The notes: generated by a model not told the origin, from the letters alone. A DNA stretch of 64,000 nt from Ostreococcus lucimarinus CCE9901 (GCF_000092065.1 NC_009359.1:558001-622000); one strand, 5' to 3'; shown: positions 47,837-57,787, counted from the stretch's first letter. Made by a program: numbers and translations.

Positions 47837-48892
47837 TCATGCAGCTGTACTCATCGCATCGTCCTCCATGTACTCAATCAGCGCGTCAGGAACCATAAGG
47901 ACAGGAACATGCGCGTATTGAAGAATGTATTGCGCCGTGCTGCCAATGATGTTCCTCGACAGAACTGCTCGTCGTGTTCGGTTGCCGATGACGAGTAAAT
48001 CAATGGCCTTGCTAGACATGCGCTCGTCCACGTGCTCTAAAACTTTTTCTCGTATGTCACCGGTGAAATCGAGTAGTACGCTGTCGAGTTGATTTTCATC
48101 GTCTAAAAACGTCTTGAGCTCCTCGCGAATCTCCTCCAGCTCTGCAGAGACGCGAGCGAGTGTAGAGGCGTTTTCGTCAGCCGCGCAGTGCACGATTTGC
48201 ACGATATCGGTCTTTCGCATTATTTCTCTCATGACGTAGTGTACGAGCGATTTGACGTGCGCGCCGTCGACTGCGATGCATATCGATCGACCGCAGCCGA
48301 ACTCCTTGCCTTCTTCTCGCAACCCGAGATACGCTGATCCTACGGTGTCCTCGCGCAAATCGGAAACGTCTTTGAACAAGCGCGTGCGTATCAACAACAC
48401 AGGATGAGAATCAATTTTCGCCGTGACATCACTGCTTACAGATCCCATCAAGAATCGAGGAATAATGCTCGGCGTGTGATGCCGCGATCCCAACACGAGC
48501 ATGGCGTGTCTCGGGGCGTCGTATCTCATGTAATCGAGAATGCTTTTTGAGATTCCAATGTTGGTTTGCAGCAGAACGACTTCGTGGTGCGGATACTTGT
48601 TCCGACGCAACGAACGCCAAACGTCGTACGGTAAAAAGCGAGACGAATCTTCCAGGCTGATGTACCTATACGACGTGAGCTCGAGTTTCGCGGGGTCTCG
48701 CACTGTTTCGATGTGCAACAGCGTCAAGTTGATGGAGCTTGGATCGAGAAGAAGCCATTTTTCCAGCCATCTCCAGCACGCCTTGTCGTGAATTTGGTAT
48801 CCAAAATCGAACGCAACGACGACTGTCAACCGAGATTCGTCGAAACCTGCCATTTGAGGCAGTTGGTGCACGGTCAGACGGTCGTCGAGCAT
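47837..48892 (-). CDS. Tandem universal stress protein (USP)-domain protein
   Basis: 351 residues, no signal peptide or membrane segment. Two Rossmann-like USP modules in tandem. The first starts 'RLTVVVAFDFGYQIHDKACWRWLEKWL' and ends with 'HAMLVLGSRHHTPS' and 'GSVSSDVTAKIDSHPVLLIRT'. The second starts 'SICIAVDGAHVKSLVHYV' and ends 'IDLLVIGNRTRRAVLSRNIIGSTAQYILQYAHVPVLMVP', including the GN-x-GS-type nucleotide-binding loop. The second module looks more complete and could bind ATP; the first lacks parts of that loop. USPs respond to stress, but no specific role is inferable. An alternative ATG lies 13 codons downstream (48853). Confidence 0.83.
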   Translation of the reverse strand: MLDDRLTVHQLPQMAGFDESRLTVVVAFDFGYQIHDKACWRWLEKWLLLDPSSINLTLLHIETVRDPAKLELTSYRYISLEDSSRFLPYDVWRSLRRNKYPHHEVVLLQTNIGISKSILDYMRYDAPRHAMLVLGSRHHTPSIIPRFLMGSVSSDVTAKIDSHPVLLIRTRLFKDVSDLREDTVGSAYLGLREEGKEFGCGRSICIAVDGAHVKSLVHYVMREIMRKTDIVQIVHCAADENASTLARVSAELEEIREELKTFLDDENQLDSVLLDFTGDIREKVLEHVDERMSSKAIDLLVIGNRTRRAVLSRNIIGSTAQYILQYAHVPVLMVPDALIEYMEDDAMSTAA

Positions 48893-48922
48893 CGCGTTGT
48901 GAAGACGTAAAGCTCGAGCATT

Positions 48923-48924
<2 letters not shown>

Positions 48925-48963
<39 letters not shown>
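48925..48963. repeat. (GTC)13 microsatellite
   Basis: Thirteen uninterrupted copies of a trinucleotide, about 33 bp upstream of the USP start codon. On the sense strand of that gene it reads (GAC)n and would lie in the 5' UTR or promoter. Confidence 0.95.
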
Positions 48964-48965
<2 letters not shown>

Positions 48966-49063
48966 GCTTCAACTCAATCCGCCGCCGCTATGATTATAAC
49001 GAAGCTAATACTAACTGCTAGTGTTATTACTTTTTGTATCAGTCGGCCCTTTCAAGAAACGAA

Positions 49064-50017
49064 TCATGTGCGCTCGAAAAGCTTGACTTTAATTTGCGTG
49101 ATGCGTAGACCCAACGAAACATCCTCGTTTACGTCGACGAGCTTCGGCGCGTCGGATAAATTTCCAGTCGTTTGAAATTTCTTCAAGCCGTCTCGAATGC
49201 GCTTCAAAACGCTTTCATCTGCGTCGGCTGCGTCCAAACAAGCCGTCAGCTCATCCATGCTCAGCGCGTCTAGCTTGTAACCGACGCCGCGCACCGCGTC
49301 TGATTCGGCGCTTCCGCGCCTTTCTTCGTGCGTTTCATCGTCACCGGCACCGTCGCGCGCGCGCGAATCGCTCGGAATCAATATCCAATCTTCTGCAACA
49401 ATTCTTTTCTGCGTCTCGATCAGTTTTTCAATCTCTTCCTCGACCGTTCGTGGCGTCGTTTGCGCCCTCGATTCTTCCCCGTTTCCCGCGTTTCCCGCGA
49501 GCGCCTCCCGCGCGCTCCCGCACGCTCGCGCGAACAACTCTCGCACGTGCGCCCTGAGTTGTCGTCGCGTCATCTCGGCCAATTTCTCCGGTACGTGTAT
49601 ATCTTTCGTTTTGAACGCCATCTCGAACCCTCTCTTCTTCATCGCCATCTCCAGCGCCCGCGGATCGGCGCTCGCGTACGCGCCTCGTCCCTCGCGTTCG
49701 CCCCGCGCGTCCGGCGCCACCCATCGTCGCTTCTCCCCGTCCATCGCCAGCACGTATCTCACCAGCAGCGCTCGCGGAAAGTGTGCGTTCACCCCCACGC
49801 ACCGTCTTCGAGGCATCAGCGCCAGCCTCGCCCCGTGCGTCGTCCCGTCGAGCGCCCACGCGTCGTCGCATCGCCGCAGCGCCCGCTTCAATCGCTCGCC
49901 CGTCGCGTCGTCGTCGTCCCGCGTCGCCGTCGCCGTCGCCGTCGACGTCGTCGCGACGGCGCGTCGCGCGACCTCACCGCCGCGCGTCGCGCGCGCGATC
50001 CCTCGCGCGCGCGACAT
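49064..50017 (-). CDS. YlxR (DUF448)-like protein, probably organellar
   Basis: 317 residues. After a basic, Ala/Thr-rich leader (from the ATG before 'SRARGIARATRGG', a good organelle presequence), the segment 'RRRCVGVNAHFPRALLVRYVL' to 'GRGAYASADPRALEMAMKKRGFEMAF' matches the YlxR/DUF448 fold, a small RNA-binding-like domain encoded next to nusA and infB in bacteria. The second half is helical and acidic and I do not recognise it ('MDELTACLDAADADESVLKRI'). A role in organelle ribosome or RNA function is inferred from the bacterial context, not seen here. The last Cys of the typical YlxR CxxC is missing, as is common in divergent members. An upstream TTG was not used. Confidence 0.65.
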   Translation of the reverse strand: MSRARGIARATRGGEVARRAVATTSTATATATRDDDDATGERLKRALRRCDDAWALDGTTHGARLALMPRRRCVGVNAHFPRALLVRYVLAMDGEKRRWVAPDARGEREGRGAYASADPRALEMAMKKRGFEMAFKTKDIHVPEKLAEMTRRQLRAHVRELFARACGSAREALAGNAGNGEESRAQTTPRTVEEEIEKLIETQKRIVAEDWILIPSDSRARDGAGDDETHEERRGSAESDAVRGVGYKLDALSMDELTACLDAADADESVLKRIRDGLKKFQTTGNLSDAPKLVDVNEDVSLGLRITQIKVKLFERT

Positions 50018-50426
50018 CGCGCGCGTCGCGACGTGCCGCGCATCCGTCGTCGCCCGAACAACCGACCGCTCGAGCGCCCACAACCCTAATTCTAACGAAC
50101 GGGCGATCGATCGGGCGATCGATCGGGCGAAAACACGAACGGCGCGGGAAACGGAATGCCGCGGTGGCGTCGACGGCGAAGCGCGACGCGAGCGACGACG
50201 CGCGACGCGAGCGAGACGACGGGTCGACGGCGCGCGAACGCGCGCGTGGAGAACGCGCGTGCGATGCGCGCGCGGACGACGCGCGTCGCGTCGACGCGCG
50301 CGAGAAGAGGACGGGAAGGAATTGCATCGTTTTGAGACGACGCGCGATATGGATGCGCGCGCGCGACGCGCGGACGGGGGAAACGGACGCGCGAGGGAGA
50401 CGAGACGGGAAAAAAGTGTGACGACG
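50018..50426. promoter_or_regulatory. Divergent region between YlxR-like gene and second IPT/TIG gene
   Basis: 409 bp, GC-rich, with a short 12-bp tandem (gggcgatcgatc, two and a half copies) near 50100-50126. Must carry both promoters. An in-frame ATG at 50349 would extend the IPT/TIG protein by 26 residues but places a charged stretch before the signal peptide. Confidence 0.45.
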
Positions 50427-53400
50427 ATGCGATGGAGGACGAGCGGAAGGTTATGGACGGCGGTGGTGTGGACGCTGGCGACGATTGCGCGAGGGAGGAC
50501 GGCGACGGCGCAGTATCAGACGACGGCGACGACGCTGACGTTGGAGCACGTGTGGCCGGATACTGGAGCGGTGTACGCGTCGACGGTGGTGTCGTTGTAT
50601 GGGAGTGGATACGCGAACGCGTTGCCGCCGATGGGGTGTCGGTTCGGGGAGATTGTCGCGAATAAGGACTCGGCCGCGAGCACGACTTCGAAAGTCGTGT
50701 GCGCGACGCCGACCAACGTCTTCGCGGGTTTCGTCGCCGTTGGGTTGGCGCAGGCGACGGGAAAGAGATACGTTCCCGGGTCAGATGATTTAGTCGTGGA
50801 CAACGGGCAGCATTCTTTCGAATTCGTCGTGCCTTGGAAACTATCCAAAGTGAATCCAGAGTACGCGTACAAGAGCGGCGGCGAAGTTCTGCGACTTTCA
50901 GGGACACATTTTCGTCCAGGAATGCTGTGCACGTTCAAAGACTCTTCGCTGACATCCGAGTACAGATTCATTTCTTCTGCGTTAGCCATGTGTGAGACCC
51001 GTGCGTCGAGCGAAGCGGAAGGAACGGTGGATTTGAATCTCACTCCAACTCACGCCGTCGGAGGCGGCGGCGCGAGCGTCGAGTACCAAACCGCGCCCAT
51101 CATAGATGGGCCTTTAGTGTCCACCACCGCAGTTGGTGGTGACGTAGTGATACAAGCATCAAGTAGTACTCCGCTGAGCGGCGCCATAGCATCGTTCACG
51201 GCGAGTCCGATTCGTATCGGATGCTGGTTTGACGGCATTTGGGTGGCGGCGACTCTGCGCAGCGAAAGAGAGTTGGTGTGCAAAGCGCCTTTGCAGTCAT
51301 TCGGCACTCCATCGCTGAGTGTCGTGGATATGTATGCTCAAAGAATGTTTCCGACGAATGCAACTCAGACTGGTTGGTTCACCTCATTCACCGTGAGCAA
51401 AGACGAAGTTGTCGACGTCGTGTTGCCTTCGGTTGGCAATGCGATGCGAAATACGGTGGCCGATTCTTCGACTCTGGTCGACTTTTTCGGCCGCAACCTT
51501 ATTGCTGGCTCGGGTTCTGTTGGTGCACGCATTTGCCAAGCCTTGAACCCGGTTACATCTCCCGTTTTAGTGACGAATCAGGTCCAAAGCAAATGTGATT
51601 TTCCGGCGACACCATCCGAGACAGCGGCGCTGTCCACGCTCAGATACGGCTTTCACGCTGTGAGTGCAGGAGCCGGTGCAAGTGCCTCAGCGCAATTTCT
51701 GATTGTCTCGCCACCACAAATTACGTCGGTGGTACCGGGATTTCTTCGTGCGGGTACTGTCGCGACATTTTCGGGACAAAATCTCATGGACCCGTTTCGG
51801 CAAACATGGTGTGGGCACGACGGTATAGCTCTCGTCGCGCACGCGGTGTCGAGCGCGCTCATCCGATGCTCAGTCCCGTACCATCATCAGCTGCCTTCGG
51901 GTTCCTCTAGTTCTGCGCACGATCTAACCATAGACGTGCTTTCTGATTTATCGTCGCCGGGGGCCGGAGGAACCACCATGGGCTGGCTACCAGTAGCGAA
52001 TGATTTAGAGAGCATCACGCCAAACGTCGGAGCGACGAGCGGTGGCACTCGAACGGTGCTGAAACTCACGGGTGGAACTATCCCAACTTCATCTTATTAC
52101 ACACCCACGTGCAGATTTGGCACGATAGTAACGTCGGCGATACACGTCCCTGGAGGTGGAGTTGCGTGTAGCTCTCCTGCATACGCCGCGCGTAACGTGA
52201 CGGTGGGCATTGACGTCGAGTCGACGATAGAATTTCAGTACGTCGCACAGATTGGTGTGAGTGCCATAGTACCAGGAGCTCTTCCACAGAATGGGGGCTC
52301 GATATCTGTGTACTTGGATGCGGCACTTTCGTCTTCGTATTCAGCTGACTGCGTTTTCGTCACCAGCGGCGGGGATAAATTAAAGTCTTCTCTCGCCGAT
52401 TCCTCGGGAACGCTCAAGTGCGCCTCGCCGCAGACTGGTATTGGCTTTGCAACGATGGCGATCGTCGTATCTGCGGCTAGCACGAACAACACTGCGTTTA
52501 TAGACGAAGCAGCTGGGCAGTACTTCGACCTTGAAGTTCAAACCAGAACGCCTGGGGTGGAAGTTTTCCTCCCAACGGGCGCGAATTGGGTACAGGCGGA
52601 GGAAGTCATACACGCTGTGACGTCTGATGGATCTCTTCTCGGCGACAATTCGGGAGACGACGATTTCTGGTGTGTGTTCGGAAAAGCTGGAATATATGGA
52701 GGGTCAATATATTTGAGTGCGGCGAGTAGAGTATCGGGAACTATCCTGAAGTGCACCGTACCAGACCTCGATACGCTAATAGTTTCTGGGCAGAGTGGAT
52801 TTGAGATTGTCATCGGTATTTGTTCTTCGACTGAAGTTTCGGCGAGCAGTTGCACCAGTTACGCGGGAACACGCGTGAGATACGAGAAAAAGCTGGGAGT
52901 TTCTTCAGTACTTCCAGTGAACGGTACGCAAGCAGGAGGCGATGTTGCAGTTCTCGTTGACTCTGCATCCGTGAAAGGTTTCGGCGCAAACGTGCCAAGC
53001 TGCAGATTTGGCACAATCTATCCCGTTGCGGGAACTTCGGTAACTGGAACGGGCGAGATAAATTGCGTGACACCGGCGCATGCTGCGGGTGTCGTTCCTG
53101 TGAGTGTTCCTCCGCTCGATTTGGGGTTGACGGCTTTGACATTTGAGTATATTTCCGTGTCCACTTCGCAATCGGTCTTGTCCACGACGTACGGCGCCGA
53201 TCCGTACGTCGTTGCATACCTGATTGAACCGACACCAATGATCACAGAGGTCGTGCCTTGGGTTGGTTGGAGTGGAAGTGTTGTCACCTTGCTAGGCACA
53301 AACTTTCCAACTGGATCCGCCGTCAAGTGCAGATTCGGATCTGTCTCCGTCGATGCTCAGGTTGTTTCTACGGCTGTGATACAGTGCGGCGATACTTCGC

Positions 53401-53828
53401 CGATTACCTCTGACGACGTCGAAGAGCAGCGCGTCGCTGTCACGACGAGTTCGGGCGATTCAAATCCGAATGTGACGACGTTAGCACACTATGTCATTAC
53501 TCAAGGAGATATCAGCGCCATTGATGCCGCTGACGGTTGGCAACAGGGTGGAAACGTAGTCGGCGTCACCGTTGCCAAGTGGGTCCCTGAAGGCTACACA
53601 TCCTGTCGCTTTGGCACGATAACCGTTCAGAGTAGAGGCGGAGACGGCTTCGGTGCGATTGGCAAGGCGTCGGTATCGCAGTCATCGCAGTGGTGGTCAG
53701 ATTCGACTGATGGCAAGAAAATAGAGTGCGTATCTCCAGCAGGAGCGCAAGGAAACGTAAATTTGGGAGTATCCATCCTCGGAAGCACTGCATCGTCTTT
53801 CATTGGTACTACGTTTACCTACATTTAG
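50427..53828 (+). CDS. IPT/TIG-repeat secreted protein
   Basis: 1,133 residues. A good signal peptide starts the protein ('MRWRTSGRLWTAVVWTLATIA'). The rest is tandem IPT/TIG immunoglobulin-like units, at least seven with a CxFG-type motif, such as 'CRFGEIVANKD', 'CRFGTIVTSAIHV', 'CRFGTIYPVAG' and 'CRFGTITVQS'. Each is paired with a downstream Cys before a Pro-Ala or similar, probably a disulphide. Several N-x-S/T sites fit glycosylation. No transmembrane helix or GPI signal is visible at the end, so it is predicted secreted or wall-associated. Same family as the giant gene at 14.6-24.7 kb but intact and without visible internal duplication. Convergent with the DnaJ gene, 31 bp between stops. 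Confidence 0.85.
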   Translation: MRWRTSGRLWTAVVWTLATIARGRTATAQYQTTATTLTLEHVWPDTGAVYASTVVSLYGSGYANALPPMGCRFGEIVANKDSAASTTSKVVCATPTNVFAGFVAVGLAQATGKRYVPGSDDLVVDNGQHSFEFVVPWKLSKVNPEYAYKSGGEVLRLSGTHFRPGMLCTFKDSSLTSEYRFISSALAMCETRASSEAEGTVDLNLTPTHAVGGGGASVEYQTAPIIDGPLVSTTAVGGDVVIQASSSTPLSGAIASFTASPIRIGCWFDGIWVAATLRSERELVCKAPLQSFGTPSLSVVDMYAQRMFPTNATQTGWFTSFTVSKDEVVDVVLPSVGNAMRNTVADSSTLVDFFGRNLIAGSGSVGARICQALNPVTSPVLVTNQVQSKCDFPATPSETAALSTLRYGFHAVSAGAGASASAQFLIVSPPQITSVVPGFLRAGTVATFSGQNLMDPFRQTWCGHDGIALVAHAVSSALIRCSVPYHHQLPSGSSSSAHDLTIDVLSDLSSPGAGGTTMGWLPVANDLESITPNVGATSGGTRTVLKLTGGTIPTSSYYTPTCRFGTIVTSAIHVPGGGVACSSPAYAARNVTVGIDVESTIEFQYVAQIGVSAIVPGALPQNGGSISVYLDAALSSSYSADCVFVTSGGDKLKSSLADSSGTLKCASPQTGIGFATMAIVVSAASTNNTAFIDEAAGQYFDLEVQTRTPGVEVFLPTGANWVQAEEVIHAVTSDGSLLGDNSGDDDFWCVFGKAGIYGGSIYLSAASRVSGTILKCTVPDLDTLIVSGQSGFEIVIGICSSTEVSASSCTSYAGTRVRYEKKLGVSSVLPVNGTQAGGDVAVLVDSASVKGFGANVPSCRFGTIYPVAGTSVTGTGEINCVTPAHAAGVVPVSVPPLDLGLTALTFEYISVSTSQSVLSTTYGADPYVVAYLIEPTPMITEVVPWVGWSGSVVTLLGTNFPTGSAVKCRFGSVSVDAQVVSTAVIQCGDTSPITSDDVEEQRVAVTTSSGDSNPNVTTLAHYVITQGDISAIDAADGWQQGGNVVGVTVAKWVPEGYTSCRFGTITVQSRGGDGFGAIGKASVSQSSQWWSDSTDGKKIECVSPAGAQGNVNLGVSILGSTASSFIGTTFTYI

Positions 53829-53859
53829 GACTAAAAGCTAGATTTGTAGAAAAGATCAA

Positions 53860-56379
53860 TCAATATCTTGAGTAAAATTCGTTCGAGTCACCGAAAGGCG
53901 CACGTGCATACGTTGGCGACTCGTTGCAAGGCCGCGACGATTTGTACTGCGCTCGCACTCGCGCGTTTTCCCACTTAATGACGGCGTTGTCATTGTTCAG
54001 GATGTTGTATGCTTCGCTGATCAAGTTGAAGAGCTTACTGGAGACAACAACACGAGCCTTTGCAAGTGTTGCGGATGCACATCCACGTGATGCTTTGTCC
54101 GGATGATGATTCAGTGCGAGCTGCCTGTATTTCTTCTTTAACACGTCTTTCGACGGCTTTGGACCTACGCCGAGCAGTTTGCGCCAATTTACGGGCGTCT
54201 CGGCGTTCACTCGCCCAGTGATCGTCATCAAGTACGACTCAACTTTCACACGCTCATCCTCTGATAATCCCATGATGAGAAGTGCCTCGTAAGTTTGTTG
54301 GGCGTCGGAAACCATGTCGAGTTCAGTGTAGATTGCAGCAAGTCGTGCGTGCGCTTTGGCATACTTTGGTGCAAGTGCACACGCCGCACCTGCTGAAGCC
54401 AATGCATCGACATAGCGTTCCGTGGCTTGTTCGCATGCGCAAATGTTTGATAAAAACAGCGCTTGGAGCGTGTCTGAATTTTTACACAGACCCAACGCCT
54501 CGGTGTATAGTGAAATTGCCTTGTCGTAATTCGCGTCGCCAAACGCTTCTTTTCCTCGCTCTTTCAATTCATTTATTTGACACACCTGCTCTAGAATCTG
54601 AAGCAGTGATGCCGGATTTGGTATCTGCTTCAGTACTTCATCAGGCGTCAACACTTCTTCGAAGGTCACGCAATGAGAAGCATCGCGTCCAGCATACAGG
54701 TCAAGCGCGGGAATCAATGGTTTCAAACTATCTAAACAATCGGATACATTCGCCAACTCAAAGGCGATTCTCGCCCGTACGCACAGCCCGCGAACATCTT
54801 GAATTGGAGCGTCTTTGACGAGTATCGCGGCGGCGGCAATTTCTCCGATAAATCGCAAACCTTCAGCTCTGAAAGTTTTAATCATGGTCGAATGCGGCGC
54901 GAAGACTTTAGCTTCGTCGAGGACTCGCAAGACGCTGTGTGCGTCGACACTTTCGTCGCCGTTGTCTTCAATCTGCCACAGTTGCTCTGCGCTATCGTTG
55001 ACGAGCTCTTGCGTGCGATCCACGTCATCTATCACTTGCTGCGCATCAACTTGTTGCTCCGCAGTGGACACGCCGTTACTAAGAATATCGGACGCCTCTT
55101 GACGCGCCTCGTCGAATTGACCGAGCTGTAACAAACATCTCGCCAGACGAACTTGAGCTTTGAGGTGCGCTTTGTCGATCTTCAACGCCGCACAACAGTC
55201 TTCAGCGGCCTGAAGAGGGTTACCCAGCATCATCAAAGCCGCTACTCTATTCGATAACAAGCCAACCTTGACCTTTGCAACGTCTGAAAGATACATCGAG
55301 TCCAAGGAATCCAACGCCGAAGAGTACAATCGCGCCGCGGTGTGGAAATCGTCGTCTCGAAACGCTTCGTTACCAGCCACTTTGTCTCGCTCAACGAAGG
55401 CGCGAATGAGTGTAGATTTTTGCGACAACGCGTCTTTCAAATCTGCTGAGTCTGCTGCCGGAGATAACGATATGAACTCTATGTAGCGCTCCGCTCGCTC
55501 TAACTCCTCAAGGTTCAAACAACATTTCGCAGCGCGCGAAAGCGCTCGAATGTGATTGGAGTCAACTTTCAGCACGAGCTCGCATTCTGAAAGCGATTCA
55601 CGAACGTGACCGAGCGCAAATAGAGCCGTCGCGCGATTAATTCGTAACCAAAGATGAGATGGGTCGACCAACGTTATCCCGCTCACTTCGAGCTCTGCGA
55701 TGGCGTGAGAATACAACTGTTCTGCCTCGCCGATGTCGCCGCGTTTGAACGCGGCGTCTGCGCGTTGGCGGCACTCGTCCGCACGCTTGATCGCAGCCGC
55801 CTGCATCGACGCCATTTGTAACGCTTTTGCTTCTTCTTCCCTTCGCTCGAGCTCTTCGTACACCAGCTCTTGCTGCTCTTCAAACTCTTTCTGGGCGTCT
55901 TCGAATTCAACTTTATACATTTCGTGAATCGCTCGCGCTTCCTCCAGCGCGCGTCTCGCCAACTCAACCTTCTCAAAGCTGTTCGCTAATTTCAGCTCTA
56001 AATCCACCTTCCGCAGCTCCGCTCGACGTAGCCGCACCTCCATGTCCGCGTCGACTCGCACGCGCGCGTACTCGCTCGTGCCGCTCGTCGCGTCGCTCGT
56101 CCGGTCAACGCCGTCGACGCCGCGCACGGCGACGGAGACCACCGCGCTCGCGCTCGCGTTCGCGCTCGCGCTCGCGCTCGCGCGCGGCGTCATCGCCTCG
56201 TCCTCTTCCTCGCTCGTCTCGCTCTCTTCGAGCGACGCGCGTTCCCCCCCCCCGCCTTCCGTCGCCGCCTCGTCCACGCGCCATCGCGACAGCTCGCGCT
56301 GCAGCGCGCGCAGCGATTCCCCGCGCGTCCTCGCCGCGTCCACGGCGTCGTCCGCGTCGTCCGCGCGCGCGGGCGTCAT
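53860..56379 (-). CDS. TPR-DnaJ co-chaperone (DNAJC7/TPR2-like)
   Basis: 839 residues. N-terminal ~100 residues are acidic and Ala/Ser-rich. A coiled coil follows ('ELRKVDLELKLANSFEKVELARRALEEARAIH'), then repeated TPR units such as 'ADAAFKRGDIGEAEQLYSHAI', 'GNEAFRDDDFHTAARLYSSAL' and 'GKEAFGDANYDKAISLYTEAL'. A J domain closes the protein: 'NWRKLLGVGPKPSKDVLKKKYRQLALNHHPDKA' with the HPD tripeptide that activates Hsp70. Architecture is that of DNAJC7/TPR2, which hands clients between Hsp90 and Hsp70 in the cytosol. The upstream extension to a GTG was not used; the first ATG is before 'TPARADDADD'. The protein is longer than DNAJC7 because of the N-terminal acidic and coiled-coil parts. Confidence 0.9.
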   Translation of the reverse strand: MTPARADDADDAVDAARTRGESLRALQRELSRWRVDEAATEGGGGERASLEESETSEEEDEAMTPRASASASANASASAVVSVAVRGVDGVDRTSDATSGTSEYARVRVDADMEVRLRRAELRKVDLELKLANSFEKVELARRALEEARAIHEMYKVEFEDAQKEFEEQQELVYEELERREEEAKALQMASMQAAAIKRADECRQRADAAFKRGDIGEAEQLYSHAIAELEVSGITLVDPSHLWLRINRATALFALGHVRESLSECELVLKVDSNHIRALSRAAKCCLNLEELERAERYIEFISLSPAADSADLKDALSQKSTLIRAFVERDKVAGNEAFRDDDFHTAARLYSSALDSLDSMYLSDVAKVKVGLLSNRVAALMMLGNPLQAAEDCCAALKIDKAHLKAQVRLARCLLQLGQFDEARQEASDILSNGVSTAEQQVDAQQVIDDVDRTQELVNDSAEQLWQIEDNGDESVDAHSVLRVLDEAKVFAPHSTMIKTFRAEGLRFIGEIAAAAILVKDAPIQDVRGLCVRARIAFELANVSDCLDSLKPLIPALDLYAGRDASHCVTFEEVLTPDEVLKQIPNPASLLQILEQVCQINELKERGKEAFGDANYDKAISLYTEALGLCKNSDTLQALFLSNICACEQATERYVDALASAGAACALAPKYAKAHARLAAIYTELDMVSDAQQTYEALLIMGLSEDERVKVESYLMTITGRVNAETPVNWRKLLGVGPKPSKDVLKKKYRQLALNHHPDKASRGCASATLAKARVVVSSKLFNLISEAYNILNNDNAVIKWENARVRAQYKSSRPCNESPTYARAPFGDSNEFYSRY

Positions 56380-56736
56380 CGCGAACGATCGCGATCGCGA
56401 TCGTTCGCGATGCGCGCGCGTCGCCGTGTGCGACGCGACGCCGCCGACGTCGAATCGGTCGAAATCGACATCCACGAAATCAAATCAAACCGAACCGAAC
56501 CGAACCGAACCGAACCGAACCGAACCGAACCGAACCGAACCGAACCGAACCGAACCACCGCTCGACCGGATGCGCGCCGGCGGCGGTGTCGCGCGGCGAG
56601 CGCGCGCGACGGAGGGCAGTTCGAGACGCCGAAGCGCGTGAAACGCGCGAACGGGCGAAGCGAACGACGAACGAATCTTCGCGCGCGCGACCGACCCGAC
56701 GACGACGCGCGACGAACGACGCCGACGAACGACCCC
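56380..56736. promoter_or_regulatory. Divergent region between DnaJ-TPR and BCCIP genes
   Basis: 357 bp between start codons, containing the (AACCG)n array. It must hold both promoters. No TATA-like element is obvious. Confidence 0.5.
56488..56556. repeat. (AACCG)13 pentanucleotide array
   Basis: Thirteen perfect tandem copies of AACCG plus a partial copy. It lies 109 bp upstream of the DnaJ-TPR start codon and 181 bp upstream of the BCCIP start codon. It is not the green-algal telomere repeat. Confidence 0.95.
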
Positions 56737-57730
56737 ATGGCGCCGGGAAAACGAACCACGACGAAGAGGAAGGACGACGGGAAATCGACCGAGGCGGTGC
56801 GGGACGACGACGAGTACGAACACGCGGCGTCGGACGACGATGAAGACGAAGATGAGGAGGATTTGGACGGGGACGATGGGGACGAGGACGTGTTAATGGT
56901 GCGATGGTGAACGACGCGAAGACGCGCGCGAAGGCGACGAAGGCGCGGCGCGTAAAGCTGACGACGACTGCGATTCTTGCATCGATAAACAGGTTGATTT
57001 TGATTTTTGTGACGTTCAAGAGGGTGATTTTCATGGCTTAAAGGCGCTTTTGAGTGGATATTGCGATGGGAACGAATACGCGTGCTCGGACTTGTGCGAC
57101 TTGCTCATTAAACAAAAAGCCGTCGGCACCGTGGTGAAGACGGAGGCAGACTCGGAGAACGTGCTCGGCGTGACTTCGGTGGTGAGCTTGGCGCGACACA
57201 AGGATGAGAAGTGCGTGAAGGATATTAAAAAGTTTCTGCTGGGCAAGGTTCCGGGTAAGAGTAAGAAGGACTTTGAAAAGGTGCTCAACGACGCCGCGAC
57301 GGGTTTGCTCATCAACGAACGCATCATCAACGTCCCACAAGATGCCGGAGAGCCACTCATCGACGGTGTGTTCGACGAAATACGTTGGGCGACAAAAGAT
57401 GAAACCACTGAAGAGGCGCGGAAGTCGTACGAATTCAAACACTACATTTTAGTGAGTACTTTATTCGAGGAAGACGGCGAAGAAGAGGCCGAACCGGCGG
57501 CGGGCAAGAAGCGAAAAAAGGGACAACCGACCAGGCAAAAAATCTTCCCGCGACTGGAAGAGGAAATCTTGCTCGAGCACTCGACGAATTCTTTCTTTTG
57601 GCGGGGTAAGCAGAACGAAGAAAACGACATCGCTGATTTCCTTCCACACCGTTGCTGCATGGTCGTCGAGGCCAGGGTGATCGACGCTTTCCGCAAAGAC
57701 GTGAAAGATTTGTTCCAAGACTTCAAATGA
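56737..57730 (+). CDS. BCP1: BCCIP/BCP1-family protein (two exons)
   Basis: Exons 56737-56898 and 56993-57730 give 299 residues. Yeast Bcp1 is a nuclear chaperone for ribosomal protein uL14 (Rpl23) and acts in nuclear export; animal BCCIP binds BRCA2 and p21. The N-terminal exon is basic then strongly acidic. Exon 2 starts 'VDFDFCDVQEGDFHGLKALL', the conserved beginning of the family, and continues 'LCDLLIKQKAVGTVVKTE', 'NVLGVTSVVSLARHKD', 'GLLINERIINVPQDAGEPL' and 'HSTNSFFWRGKQNEENDIADFLPHRCCMVVEARVI'. Unspliced, exon 1 would end in a stop three codons after the donor. Convergent with ZOP1, 57 bp between stops. Confidence 0.92.
56899..56992 (+). other. Intron in BCCIP (94 bp)
   Basis: Donor GTGCGATGG follows GTGTTAATG; acceptor GATAAACAG precedes GTTGATTTTG. 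CTGAC lies about 33 bases before the acceptor. Phase 0. Confidence 0.82.
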
Positions 57731-57787
57731 ATGTGATGTATAATGACAAGTTCCTAGCATACGTATCGGCGTTGTTCTTCTATTTCG

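Noticed and set aside
56488-56556. AACCG array as an internal telomere or centromere element
   Set aside because: Unit does not match the TTTAGGG-type telomere of green algae, the array is short, and it lies between two active-looking genes.
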